In this document: piece after piece, positions 24,275 to 34,980 of the stretch | How positions within the stretch are numbered: position 1 is the stretch's first letter | Layout of the letters: each line of letters opens with the position of its first letter | NCBI GenBank assembly: GCA_019802505.1 | Contig: JAFMOC010000076.1 | Location: 1,474,001 to 1,538,000 of the forward strand | Direction of reading: 5' to 3' | Source of the DNA: Corydoras sp. C115 | Taxonomy: Eukaryota > Chordata > Actinopteri > Siluriformes > Callichthyidae | DNA: 64,000 nucleotides | Notes under the pieces: model-generated | Databases searched by the model: none | Seen by the model: only the letters and a program-made list of their open reading frames with translations | What the model was told of the DNA's origin: nothing | Made by a program: the position numbers and the translations under genes

Positions 24275-24716
24275 TAGGGGTGCAGAAAAAATTTGATTCT
24301 TCAAAGAATCGTGATTCGTAGTTCTGGCGATTCTGAATCGATTCACAATGCCCAAGAATCTACTTTTAAAAAATGCGTTTAAGTCTTATTTTGGTGCCCC
24401 CTCCCAAGCGTACTGAATATCGCATTATGTATCCGCTCGGCCACCGTACAGTTTAGCGCAATCCTATTTTTGTATGAATATAAAATGGTGCAAAAAGATT
24501 TGATACAGGACGGAACCTGAAAGTAATGTTTTAAATAAATGTTCTATTTGTTAACATTGTTGTTTCACCTTGTCAATCACATAATTTAAACAAAATTTAA
24601 AGACTATTTGAACTGAAGAAATCGTTTCTGAATCGAAAATCGATTCTGGATCGAATCGTGACCTCAAAAATCGGAATCAAATCGAATCGCCAGACACTGA
24701 GAGATTTGCACCCCTA
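24275..24716. mobile_element. hAT-type non-autonomous element (442 bp)
   Basis: Ends TAGGGGTGCA.../...TGCACCCCTA with a perfect 8-bp target duplication CTGTTTAT (24267-24274 and 24717-24724), the hAT signature. The subterminal parts are rich in GAATCG/CGATTC repeats that pair between the two ends. It has no transposase frame. Confidence 0.9.
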
Positions 24717-24914
24717 CTGTTTATGTTCTCATGGGTTCAGTCATTCAGGCTCATAGGTTTTCATAGCATTGCTTTGCTTATTTTGTAAGTTTGTAAGGTT
24801 GTAACCAACTTAAGCAAACATCTATCTCTACTAATCACCTCTCCTTTTTGACTACTGAATGAAATACCCTAACCCCTACCTACACCATGATCTTTGGATC
24901 TCTTTCCTCTTATC

Positions 24915-24995
24915 TTTCATTCATTATCTCCCGCTTAAAGGCCGTGTGTGTGTGTGGGGGGGGGGGGTTTCCACATGCCCATCCAGGGGAAAATG
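24915..24995 (-). mobile_element. SINE 3' fragment
   Basis: Begins with the TTCATTCATTATCTCCCGCTT tail (quoted in part) and stops soon after CCCATCCAGGGG. A GT/G run has replaced the middle part. Confidence 0.7.
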
Positions 24996-25009
24996 AAAAA
25001 TTGGGTGTT

Positions 25010-25446
25010 GACCAAGACATAGAAATATGAAAGCAACATATAGTCATAGAAAAAATAAATGACACCCCATTTGAAATCTATGATTTTCTATCATGACAAA
25101 ATACAAACCTCTAGTCCTTAAAAGGTCAATTTCAGATAAACAACACATGACTAATAACACAAAGTTATTATTGATAAATAATAATTATAATAATTATTAT
25201 TATTCATTAATTCATTCATTCATTATCTTCCGCTTTATCCTATATTAGGGTCGCGGGTGGGGTTCCCCATGCCCATCCAGGGGAGAACGCTTCGGGCGCT
25301 GGGCAAATACACCCAGAACAGGGTGCCAATCTATCGCTTTATTATTATTATTATTATTATTATTATTTATAAATAATATAAATGATTTATAAATAACTAA
25401 GTACACCCCATTAATAAATCCCTTGTGGAATTACCATTATTACCTA
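25010..25446 (-). mobile_element. Old Tc1 relic, left portion, with a SINE inside
   Basis: TTTGAAATCTATGATTTTCT and the following lines look like the terminal region of an old Tc1 element whose body reappears at 26000-26205 and 27824-28200. A truncated SINE (25203-25339) and an (ATT)n run split it. The link to the body is inference. Confidence 0.4.
25203..25339 (-). mobile_element. tRNA-derived SINE, 5'-truncated
   Basis: Minus-strand 3' half with the (CATT)n tail and the CATCCAGGGGAGAACGCTTC block. It ends in an (ATT)n microsatellite at 25340-25366. Confidence 0.85.
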
Positions 25447-25989
25447 CACTGCCTGGCCAAAAAAAAAGTCACCACCTGGTTGTAACTGGTTTAGACCTGC
25501 AATTGCTCAGGTCTAGGTTCATCAACAGTATGTGCTCAAAGAATGAGGTCGGCTGACTTCCTGAATATACCAAATGACCAGGTTATTCCATCAATGGACT
25601 TCTTCTTCCCTGATGGCACAGGCATATTCCAAGTTGACAATGCCAAAAGTCATCAGGCTCAAATTGTGAGAGTGGTTCAGGGAGCATGAGAAATCATTCA
25701 CACATATGGATTGGCCATCACAGCGTCCAGACCTTAACCTTATTGAAAATCTTTGGGATGTGTTGGAGAAGGCTTTGCGTGGCAGTCAGACTCTGCCATC
25801 ATCAATGCAAGATCCTGGTGAAAAATGAATGCAATACTGGACTGAAATATATCTTGGGACATTGCAGAAGCTTATCATAACAATGCCACAGTGAATGCAT
25901 GCCATAATCAAAGCTAAAAGCGGTCCAACGAAATAGTGGAGTGTGTGACTGTTTTTTTTGGTGGCAACTTTTTTTTTGGCCAGGCAGTG
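25447..25989 (+). mobile_element. Internally deleted Tc1-like element (543 bp)
   Basis: Perfect TIRs of more than 20 bp starting CACTGCCTGGCCAAAAA, with TA on each side (25445-25446 and 25990-25991). The + strand retains a transposase remnant; in the coding frame it reads WPSQRPDLNLIENLWDVLEK near 25707-25770, including the catalytic Glu of the (N)LIEN block. Most of the gene is missing, compared with the usual 1.6 kb. Confidence 0.9.
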
Positions 25990-25999
25990 TATAACTTAT

Positions 26000-26205
26000 T
26001 TCTGTATCAGTCTCTTATTCTGGAAGTATTTTAGCCCTCTTCCTTTTTGCAACCTTAGTTTATTGAGGTTTTTGGGGATATATTCATGTAACAACATTTC
26101 AACTGAATTTAGGTCAGAACTTTGACTGGATTACTGCAAAAGTTAAATTTTATTTCATGCTTTGGATCATTGCCCTGTTGCAAGACTCAGTTTCGGCAAA
26201 GCATA
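26000..26205 (-). mobile_element. Old Tc1 relic, part interrupted by copy 2
   Basis: The minus strand carries a decayed Tc1 transposase segment: the phrase TTTGGATCATTGCCCTGTTG is the complement of the catalytic QDN region seen in fish Tc1 genes. The same relic resumes at 27824, so the young Tc1 copy 2 landed inside it. Confidence 0.6.
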
Positions 26206-27821
26206 CAGTTGTGATCAAATGTATTCAACCCCCACTGAAATAAAGTGTTTTGGCCAGTTTGACATTGATTTGGATCATTTCAGTCATCTTATTTACAATT
26301 ATATCAAAGAGGCACTTATAAATTAGACAAATATAACATAATAATTATGATGGAATAACCACAAATGTCTTTACTGTGCTCACATCATTATCAGTTTTAT
26401 TCAACCCCCTAGTGACATTATTTTTTAGTACTTAGTACAACATCCTTTTCCAGTTATGACAGCTTTCAAGCGTGAAGCATAGCTTGACACAAGTGTCTTG
26501 CAGCGACCTATGGGTATCTTAGCCCATTCTTCATGGGCAAAAGCCTCCAGTTCAGTCACATTCTTAGGCTTGCGCACTGCAACTGCCTTCTTTAGGTCCC
26601 ACCAGAGGTTCTCAATTGGATTTAAGTCTGGTGATTGCGATGGCCACTCTAGAATGTTCCAGCCTTTCATGTTCAACCATGCACTAGTGGACTTGGATGT
26701 GTGCTTCGGATCATTGTCCTGTTGGAAGGTCCAACGTCTCCCAAGCCGCAGGTTTGTGACTGACTCCATCACATTTTCCTCCAAGATCTCCTGGTACTGA
26801 AGGGAATTCATGGTACCCTGCACACGTTGAAGCTTTCCTGTACCATTAGAAGCAAAACAGCCCCAAAGCATAATTGACCCCGCCATGCTTCACAGTAGGC
26901 AAGGTGTTCTTTTGTTCATAAGCCTGGTTCTTCCTCCTCCAAACATAGCGCTGGTCCATTGTCTCAAACAGTTCTAATTTAGTTTCATCTGACCACAGTA
27001 CACTGTCCCAAAACCTTTGTGGCTTGTCCACATGACTTTTGGCATACTGCAGTCGACTTTTCTTGTTCTTTGGAGTCAGCAAGGGGGTGCGCCTGGGAGT
27101 TCTGGCATGGAGGTCTTCGTTATGCAGTGCGCGCCTTATTGTCTGAGCTGAAACTTCAGTGCCCACATCTGACAGGTCTTTTTTCAGTTCCTTAGCAGTC
27201 ACGCGGGGATTTTTCTCCACATTACGCTTCAGGTAGCGCACAGCAGTCGCGGTCAGGATCTTCTTTCTGCCACGACCAGGTAACGTTTCCACTGTGCCCT
27301 TTAACTTGAACTTGCGAATGATACTTCCGATAGGGTCTCTTGGAATATTTAACAACTTCGCAATCTTTTTATATCCATTGCCATTCTTGTGAAGAGCAAT
27401 AACCTCTTCTCTTGTCTTCTGGGACCATTCTCTTGCCTTCACCATGCTTGTAAACACACCAGTAGATGTCTAGAAGGAGCTGAGTATCACAGTCCTTTTA
27501 AATCTGCCTAATTGGTGCTTATCATGCTTGATTGCTGCTCGTTGACATCCACAGGCGTTTTCAATACCTGATTGAAAACACTGGAATGAACCTCTGTTCT
27601 TATGAGTGGTAGTTGTAAAGGGGTTGAATAATTGTGTCAATGAAGAAATCACAAAAAGGCCATTTAATACTTTATGACAAAAACAATTGATGCTATCTTA
27701 GTTGCATTTAGTTCTTTAACAAGTCCTTGTAAGATTTCATTATGAACACAATTACAAATGTGCACTGAATTCCATAAAACCCTTCGCAGCATTGGGGGTT
27801 GAATAAATTTGATCACAACTG
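26206..27821 (-). mobile_element. Tc1 transposon, copy 2 (frameshifted)
   Basis: A 1616-bp copy of the same element as 3734-5350, with the same TIRs and TA on both sides (26204-26205 and 27822-27823). Only scattered substitutions and small length changes separate the copies by eye, so they derive from recent transposition. Here it lies inside an older Tc1 relic. Confidence 0.95.
26425..27457 (-). pseudogene. Tc1 transposase, one 2-bp frameshift
   Basis: The frame from 27457 covers both DNA-binding domains and the first catalytic Asp (SDETKLELF) and runs normally to TVKHGG. There a run of C, six long in copy 1 (4409-4414), is only four long near 26878-26881, which shifts the frame. The rest, with QQDNDPKH and NPIEN, is open in the other frame. 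It otherwise agrees with copy 1 apart from a few substitutions (for example Phe-Glu for Phe-Gly after LEL). The break is one event, so this copy is a very recent pseudogene or a sequencing slip in a homopolymer. Confidence 0.93.
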
Positions 27822-27823
27822 TA

Positions 27824-28200
27824 AGTCATTGGAGAGATGGTTGAAATTTTGACATTAAAATATTTTAATACACAGACAAGTTGTGGTTGACTCAATGTCC
27901 TGTGGATGCAAAACACTCCACAATATTCCCCTCCACCACTTGGCTTGAAGGTTGTTATGGTTTGTTGTGCTGTTATGCTGTGCTATGGAATTTTACTTTA
28001 GTCCAAAAGACAATGTTTCAAAAGTCTTATAGTTTGTTCATGTGAAAATTAGCAAATTTAGGCCATTCTGCTATCTTCTTTTTAGTAAGAAGACACTTTT
28101 TATGGCAACAATTTCAAATAAACTTTAGATGTTCTGTCTTTTTCTAACTGTACCATCATGAAAATTTTACATGCTAACTAAGACAAAATTCTTGTTTATT
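27824..28200 (-). mobile_element. Old Tc1 relic, continuation
   Basis: Decayed non-coding complement of a Tc1 transposase (GTGGTTGACTCAATG, TGCAAAACACTCCACAATATT in part, CCACCACTTGGCTTGA and CAAAAGACAATGTTTCAAAAG in part). It follows in order the segments expected after 26205. The right end is not identified. Confidence 0.55.
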
Positions 28201-28458
28201 TGCAATGTTTCTGAATATTGCACATTTATTAGAAAAATGGCCCTAACATTATGCCCAGTGTAAGAAGTGCTAGGCACTCCACACCTGTTTTAATTTTCCT
28301 TTAGTTACTTTCGTTAAGTATTCCTTGTTTAGTTAATTAGTTTGTTATTTTCATTTGTTGCATTTATTTTATGAAATGGTCTGATTTATGTTTATATACA
28401 TACATTTTCCGTTCCGTCTTCAGACCGGCATTATTTGGAGTCAATAGAGTCAATTTGG

Positions 28459-28674
28459 ACTCCCACAGTCCAAAAAACATGGATCAAGTCAATTGAGTTC
28501 TCCAAATTGCCCCATATAGAGTGTGTCTGTGTGAGTGACTGTGTGCCCAGCGATGGATTGCCACCCTGTCCTGGGTGTATCTGCCCAGCGCCCGAAATGT
28601 TCTCCCCTGGATGGGCATGGGGAACCCCCCTGTGACCCTAATATATAGGATGAAGCGGAAGATAATGGATGGAT
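28459..28674 (+). mobile_element. tRNA-derived SINE, 5'-truncated
   Basis: The plus-strand body from CCCACAGTCCAAAAAACATG to the GGATGGATAG tail. The tRNA head is missing. Confidence 0.88.
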
Positions 28675-28679
28675 AGTTC

Positions 28680-30211
28680 CGGTACTTTAATCTGATTGGT
28701 TGAGCCGCTTGTACAGCCATGACGTTATTGATAATAATACACACATTTGACCGCTTAACATTCGTATCAAAGTGAGAAATATGTGAACGTGGTTTAAAAT
28801 TGTTTTAAATCATGTACCTTTAATGGAAATACAGGTTAATACAAACAGTGAGTCATTTTCTAAGTAATAAATGTTCACTTTAAAAAATGGACTTTATTAT
28901 GTCACAGAAATCCAGTTTATATTTAATATTTTATTGTTACAGTGCCTAACAACACCTATAAGCATCATGCCCAACACCTATTTCCCATGATTAATTCACA
29001 ATAATGCACATCTCAAGGACCTTATTGATTTATAAGTTGCTACTTGCCATCCTAAATCCTATGAATAGGTGTGTGCTTGAATTTTCACACATGACTTCTG
29101 CAGCTGAATTTCATTTTCATTAAATATATCTTTGTCATGTATTGGCAACTGAGATTGTTTTTACCTTAAACTTAAAGTCTTTAAAGTATGTTACAATAGA
29201 TATCAAGGAGGGAGAACTTTCTATTTTCCATGACTGTACAGTGTCATACTTCATACATAAGTTAGTTACTAAAAGTATGTTACTAAAACAAAACTATTTA
29301 TTTTAACAACGTATACGGTGAATTTAATTATATTAGGCTTGATTCTTTAATTGAGTGTCTTGTAGGGTATTTAGGAACTGATAAAACACTTTTAATTAAA
29401 TGCAGAGCTATGAGAGAGTTTGACACCACAGGCACCCAGAGAGTCAATCTTTCAATGTTAGGTAAGCTGAATTTCATTCCTTCTCTCCTCGCCTAATCAG
29501 AGAGAATGTAAAACGAGAGCCGGTGTTCTGGTGCCAATAACGACCTACCACATTTTCAAAATACTTTTTTTAAATTATTGCTGCTAGTCCTTCATTACTG
29601 GATTCAGTGCAGGCAAGTTTAGTAGCTGGTATCTTGGTGATCTAAAACTGAGGGGAAATGACTTTATGAAAAACTTTTTAACAAGCATTGCAGTTAGTTT
29701 TAAGACAAGGTAGCTAAGCAATATTTGGCTTCAGCTGTACTTTATATAGTAAAAAGGTGACATTTCACCATATGATATGTTTGAATCAACCAGTTTCTGG
29801 TTTACAGTGTGTAATTTTTGTCAGATTATCACAGTATTATTCTTTTCTTTTATGCCTCAGTTGTCATTTTCTTCTGTCTACGTCAACACACCTTAATGGT
29901 TCATATACACCGCCCAAATGATAATGTTATCAAGGCATTTTAGTTGTACATTCCATGAATGACAATTCTTTGGACTTGCTTTACTCTGCAAACTACTGAA
30001 AATTAGGTCTAATTTATCAGGCATAGTTACTTAATACTAAAGCTCTTGAATAAGTTATCTATATATACTGTACCTATATATAAAGGCTTTCACTTCTGAA
30101 AGAAAGTTGCTCGAAATCACTGATGCAGGCATAGCTATCACACCTAAACAACACATCTAATATTACCACTAAATTATTGCCTTTGAAATACAATAATTTG
30201 CCTGAAAATGT
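28680..30211. other. Intergenic, no confirmed gene
   Basis: AT-rich sequence. The only exon-like item is 29406-29461, listed separately. No repeat termini are seen. Confidence 0.5.
29406..29461 (+). other. Exon-like segment, unassigned
   Basis: A 56-bp stretch between ATGCAG| and |GTAAGCT with one open frame (AMREFDTTGTQRVNLSML). The branch and pyrimidine region upstream is weak. I cannot assign it to a gene. It may be chance. Confidence 0.2.
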
Positions 30212-30468
30212 TCATATTTTAGGACTGGATACTTTACTCTTACTTTGTGGGATAATGAGAACTCAGTTCATTACAAGTGGTCTGAACTAGATCACCAGCA
30301 CTGAACCTTTTCTATTTACTTCATTCAGTGCCTTAAGATGAATAGATCTTTCGAAGCATCAGAACTAAAAAAAACACAATTCCATTTATCTAATTTGTTA
30401 AAATAATTGATTTATTAATATTAATTGCATTGTTTTTAAACAACGCGTGGTTAGGTAACAATAATTTG
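30212..30468 (+). repeat. Duplicated block B, copy 1
   Basis: About 255 bp nearly identical to 33352-33604, from CATATTTTAGGACTGG through ACGCGTGGTTAGGTAACA. Together with block A it forms a tandem duplication (see findings). Confidence 0.93.
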
Positions 30469-31463
30469 TAAACAGGGAAGAGACAACCATGACAGATGTC
30501 AAAATTAATGATTAGCAAGTGTGTTTGAATTTTAGTAATTGTAATTGCATTTTTAACAGTTAAAGGAATTACTTCAAAAAGTAGTGAGGTTACAGTGACA
30601 TCTTACTGCCAACAATGCTAAAAACTGCCAAAATCTCACCGCATCAGAATTGTGTATTGACAAGAAAGTTCACATGGATTTAAAGATAAACATTTACATT
30701 TAGAAAATGTCACAGGTCATCAAGCCTCATGTTTAATCAGTTTTTGTACACATGATATCTCAGGATTGCCTTGAAAGAATTTCTTCCAATTTGGCACAAA
30801 CATTCACATGGGCTCCAGGAAGCAATTGGATTGGATTACATCAGATTAGATTAGATTTAGGCTGTCAAAGGTCACTGTTACCTCACCATCCACTCTGTTG
30901 TTGTAAACATGGAAATCTTTGAATTAACTTTTGGTTTGGCACAGACCTTAATGACTTTATAAGATTCCACTTGCTGCAAATGTCAGTGTAGCATCAGCAT
31001 CAACCTTATACACCTTATATTTTTTCAGATTCTTGACACTTTGTGCAGTAAATTACCAGCATTTTACAAATAAATTTGTTTTTAAAGGTACCTAAGAATG
31101 TGAAGTAAAATCTGATGGAAAGATGCATTGCATTACATATTATGATTCTTAGTTATATTAAAAGTTGTAGCGTGTAAGTAATGCTTCTACACAGGTAGTT
31201 TCATCTAATCTTACATGACTGTATGTTTAAGAATGGAGACGATAGAACTAGCCATAATTTGATTTGGATAGCATCTCTGTACAGGGTGCAATATACCTAA
31301 TCATGATGGAGTCGACTTGGGATTATACAGTACATAAAGTAGAATTATTGTTGTAAACCTGAGCTTCGTTTGCCCTCTGCTGGTGACAAACGAGAAACTC
31401 TGGAAGTGCAGGTTGTCATACTGACTGGGAACATAAATTAGAACACAAGCTCATGAATGATTA
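30469..31463. other. Intergenic, no gene seen
   Basis: The unique middle part of the first duplication unit, lost from the second unit. No coding motifs are seen. Confidence 0.5.
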
Positions 31464-31746
31464 TTCTATATCAGGGGTGCCCACACTTTTCTAGCCTGAG
31501 ATCTACTTTTCCATTGGACAGGTCATTGAGATCTACCGGGGTCAATCTCTATTATTTAGGCTTTTATATTGAAACCTGTTAACACACATCATGTTAGTCT
31601 TGTCCAATCTGTGAGAATTGATCTTTTATTAAACACATTCCAGGAAATAGCACAGAGAAAACCTGATTTTAGTTACACCCAAACACACAGTATACAGCAC
31701 AAATGTACAGCAATCACTGTAACCCACATTTCCTCAAACAGAACAT

Positions 31747-32100
31747 CCATCTATCCATCCATCCATTATTTTCCGCTTTATCCTCAATTAGGGTCGCGGG
31801 GGGGGTTCCCCATGCCCATCCAGGGGAGAACACTTCGGGCGCTGGTCAGATACACCCAGAACAGGACGCCAATCTATCACTGGGCACACTCACACACAAA
31901 CACACTCTATATGGGGCAATTTGGAGAAGTCAATTGACCTTGATCCATGTTTTTGGACTGTGGGAAGAAACCGGAGAACCCGGAGGAAACCCACGCGGAC
32001 ATGGGGAGAACATGGAAACTCCACCCAGATGGGGATTCGAACTGGGAATCCCTAGCGCTGAGAGGAGAACATGCTAACCACTAAGCAACTGTGCTGCCCC
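31747..32100 (-). mobile_element. tRNA-derived SINE, full length, inside hAT
   Basis: Minus-strand copy from a CATC-type tail to the tRNA-like head ending GCTGCCCC. A 12-bp target duplication CAAACAGAACAT (31735-31746 and 32101-32112) shows insertion into the hAT element. Confidence 0.93.
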
Positions 32101-32395
32101 CAAACAGAACATGAACATTAAAAAAGCAAATGCATTTTGAGTTTGACAGTGTAAAAACATATTCACCCTCCCACTCTAAAAAAGTGGTACATTTTAGGTC
32201 TTTGTAGATCTAATGTAGATGATTCTCGAGGCAGTGCTTCTGATTTAGGCACGGGGGCGTGGCCACATACCGGTTTTGGGGAAAGCGAGAGAGATGGGGG
32301 GGGCAGACCGCTCGCTTGCACAGCGATAGAGATTCAGATTCAGAATGAATCACATTGTGTGTGTGAATGTGTGCGCACACGTGTATAAGTGCTTC

Positions 32396-33052
32396 TACGA
32401 AGCCCCTAAAGTGACATGGAAGAAAAAATATATAATGCGAGATCTCGCAATAATTTTGTGAGATCTCGGAATAATTTTGCGAGATCTCACAAAATGTTTT
32501 GTGAGATCTCGCAATAGTTATATTTATATTTATTTCAGGTCAGTTTCCGGGTCAACAACAATATACGATCGCAATGGAGAACGTTCATCCATGGAAAAGT
32601 TTTATTGAGTTTTATTTTGTGATTGGCTTGCAATATAAAGACATCAAATCAGTGCTTGCCCATAAACACGGTTTTCATGAATGTGAGTGAGTGTTATGTT
32701 CCAATAAAACGGTCAGAAGTCGGCGGCTTTGTTCCAAAAGAACTTAATGTGTTTTACTGAATAGACAAACAAGTGTTCAGGAAAAATCATCAATGGCAGA
32801 TGACTGCGATTGATGAGAGATCTCTGAATTCTCAAAGATACCGCTTCGGTATTTAATCCTTAGGTGTGCTGTCCTTCTGTGTGTGGATGAGTGTGAATGG
32901 ACCTTCCATATATGGTGGGGACTTCCTGAGCCCCAGTCTCACCATTACATTTTAAAAATGTTACCTGCTCCCTAAGTCTACAGCTCCCCCAAAGTTATTG
33001 CGAGATCTCACATTATATTTTTTTTCTTCCATGTCACTTTAGGGGCTCCGTA
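32396..33052 (+). mobile_element. DNA transposon remnant with GAGATCTCGC repeats
   Basis: Inverted ends TACG(A/G)AGCCCCTAAAG followed by TGACATGGAAGAAAAA on both sides, so at least 30 bp pair. The left subterminal region has four imperfect copies of GCGAGATCTCGC/GTGAGATCTC and the right has one in mirrored position. A short coding remnant (32574-32690) resembles the N-terminus of integrase-type (IS3EU-like) fish transposons. The middle appears deleted. The class assignment rests on this short peptide. Confidence 0.6.
32574..32690 (+). pseudogene. N-terminal remnant of integrase-type transposase
   Basis: A 38-residue frame beginning MENVHPWKSFIEFYFVIGL and continuing QYKDIKSVLAHKHGF before a stop. 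The pattern 'IEFYF-x-G-x-x-x-x-x-I-x-x-V-L-x-x-x-H-G' is like the first helix-turn-helix of the integrase-like proteins of fish IS3EU-type elements. No catalytic part is present. The similarity is recalled and not computed. Confidence 0.4.
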
Positions 33053-33176
33053 TGCTTCAGACACTGTGCTGTAAAAAAAGCGTTGATACGTGATAAACGC
33101 TTTTTTTTTCTCAAACCTCCATCACGATCTACCTGCACCCCTTCGACGTATTGAGCACCCCTGTTCTATATAGAAA

Positions 33177-33350
33177 CTGAAGATATAGTGGTGAACGCTA
33201 TGCTGCAGCATCATCCAGCATTAGTTTGGTGGGCGGTCAGGGATGGTTTGGGAAATAATTCTTGGGGATTCGCATTAAACTCCCAGTGATAGTCAACAGC
33301 ATCCTGAATGTTGTTACAGTAGGTACCGAGATGATATCCTCAGACTTTAC
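33177..33350 (+). repeat. Duplicated block A, copy 1
   Basis: About 174 bp almost identical to 33612-33785, including GGGCGGTCAGGGATGGTTTG and GGTACCGAGATGATATCC. It is joined directly to the second copy of block B. Confidence 0.93.
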
Positions 33351-33351
33351 T

Positions 33352-33604
33352 CATATTTTAGGACTGGGTACTTTACTCTTACTTTGTGGGCTAATGAGAA
33401 CTCAGTTCATTACAAGTGGTCTGAACTAGATCACCAGCACTGAACCTTTCTGTTTACTTCATTCAGTGCCTTAAGATGAATAGATCTTTCGAAGCATCAG
33501 AACTAAAAATCACAATTATATTTTTCAAATTTGTTAAAATAATTGATTTATCAATATTAATTGCATTGTTTTTAAACAACGCGTGGTTAGGTAACATTAA
33601 TTTG
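33352..33604 (+). repeat. Duplicated block B, copy 2
   Basis: Second copy of the block at 30212-30468, with a few substitutions. Confidence 0.93.
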
Positions 33605-33611
33605 AAAGAGT

Positions 33612-33785
33612 CTGAAGATATAGTGGTGAACACTATGCTGCAGCATCATCCACCATTGGTTTAGTGGGCGGTCAGGGATGGTTTGGGAAATAATTCTTGG
33701 GGATTCACACTAAATTCCCAGTGATAGTCAACAGCATTCTGAATGTTGTTACAGTAGGTACCGAGATGATATCCTCAGACTTTAC
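33612..33785 (+). repeat. Duplicated block A, copy 2
   Basis: Second copy of 33177-33350. Only seven bases separate it from block B copy 2, where the first unit has 2.7 kb. Confidence 0.93.
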
Positions 33786-33825
33786 TCTGATAAACTGAGC
33801 CCTGAGTTCCCCATTTCCTCTTGCA

Positions 33826-33950
33826 GGAAAATGCCAAGAATTTTGTGGCCAGAGTATGTAAGCAGTTCATCGAAGATACATCATTGGCTCCAAACTCGAC
33901 ACAATGCGCATTGCTTTCTTACATCCCAACAGTTTTCTACAGAGGGTAAT
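33826..33950 (+). other. Exon-like segment, unassigned
   Basis: Follows a good acceptor (TTTCCTCTTGCAG|) and stays open for 41 codons (ENAKNFVARVCKQFIEDTSL...). Possible donors are internal (AGAGTAT|gtaagc). I recognise no family. It could be a gene relic or chance. Confidence 0.25.
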
Positions 33951-34126
33951 TCCAATGTTTAAATACTAAATAATAAATACTCCCATGTTTAAAATCAGCT
34001 GATGTACGGTCCTCAAATCCTCACGGAAGCCACAATATACATTAATATGTATATTTTATAATTTGCACTTGGCAATATAATATGAGCCTTTTACAAAAAA
34101 ATATGTAACAAAGGACTGCCTTGATT

Positions 34127-34373
34127 TCTCATCTCATCATCTTTGGCTTAATTCTCTACTAGGGTGGCCCATGCCTATCCAGGGGGAAAAATGTTTGTGT
34201 GCTGGGCAGATACACCCAGGACAGCGCTCCAATCCATCACTGGGCACATACTCACTCACACAGACACATACACTATATAAGGGAAATCTAGAGCAGCCAA
34301 TTTACCTTTAAAGACATGTTTTGAGACTGTGGAACCAGATAACCCCACGATGACACAGTTAGAACATGGAATC
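34127..34373 (-). mobile_element. Old decayed SINE
   Basis: A degraded minus-strand copy (CCCATGCCTATCCAGGGGG, GCTGGGCAGATACACCCAGG) with many substitutions and no head. Confidence 0.75.
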
Positions 34374-34980
34374 AATTTTTTATATTAGAAGTTACATTAA
34401 GAAAAGTTAAAACTAGTAAAAATGAGTAAAGGAGCTTTTTTTAATGCAGATCACTGATTCTTTGATCTATTGGTATAATTATTTTAACCAGGGACAGTAA
34501 AGGAGAGGCAGCAATAGAACATTAAGATGGCGTACAATATACTTTTTTTAATCCATGTACTACAGATACCTCACTGGATAAATATTTTTGACTAATAAAG
34601 TTATATCTATTGTCTGTAGTACATCACATGTACATTACAAATTCAGTTGCATTGTGTGACCAGTGCTTCGAATTCGATCTGAAGCGATCTGATTGGTCGT
34701 ATGATGGACAGTTTATTTATCAGTTCAGTTAGAAAATAAAAGAAAAGCAAGAGAACCTACTGAAGGTGCTTGTGTGTCTAATGCAACTGCTGCTGCACCT
34801 ACAATTTCCACAGCATCATCCAGAGCAGAGGATCCTTGTTTTTGTATTTTATATTTGTAGCAATTAATTTGTTCCATAATAAGTATGTAAATAAAACCAT
34901 ATTATTAAAAATAAACATTTATAATGTGTTTTTAATTAATTGTACACATAATTTGGTAATAAAGTGCTTTTTAAAAACAA
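34374..34980. other. Intergenic, possible hAT interior
   Basis: AT-rich sequence leading into a hAT right end at 34981. The stretch 34655-34830 may be hAT-derived. No gene is supported. Confidence 0.4.

Larger units (their letters stand above)
31472..33163. mobile_element. hAT element carrying two nested insertions
   Basis: Ends CAGGGGTGCCCACAC and GAGCACCCCTG, flanked by a perfect 8-bp duplication TTCTATAT (31464-31471 and 33164-33171). Of the 1692 bp, a SINE takes up 31747-32100 and another DNA transposon 32396-33052. That leaves under 0.7 kb of hAT sequence, with no transposase frame, so the host element is non-autonomous. Confidence 0.88.

Noticed and set aside
31703..32077. 124-codon frame
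   Set aside because: It lies almost wholly within an antisense SINE. The same peptide pieces recur at every SINE copy.
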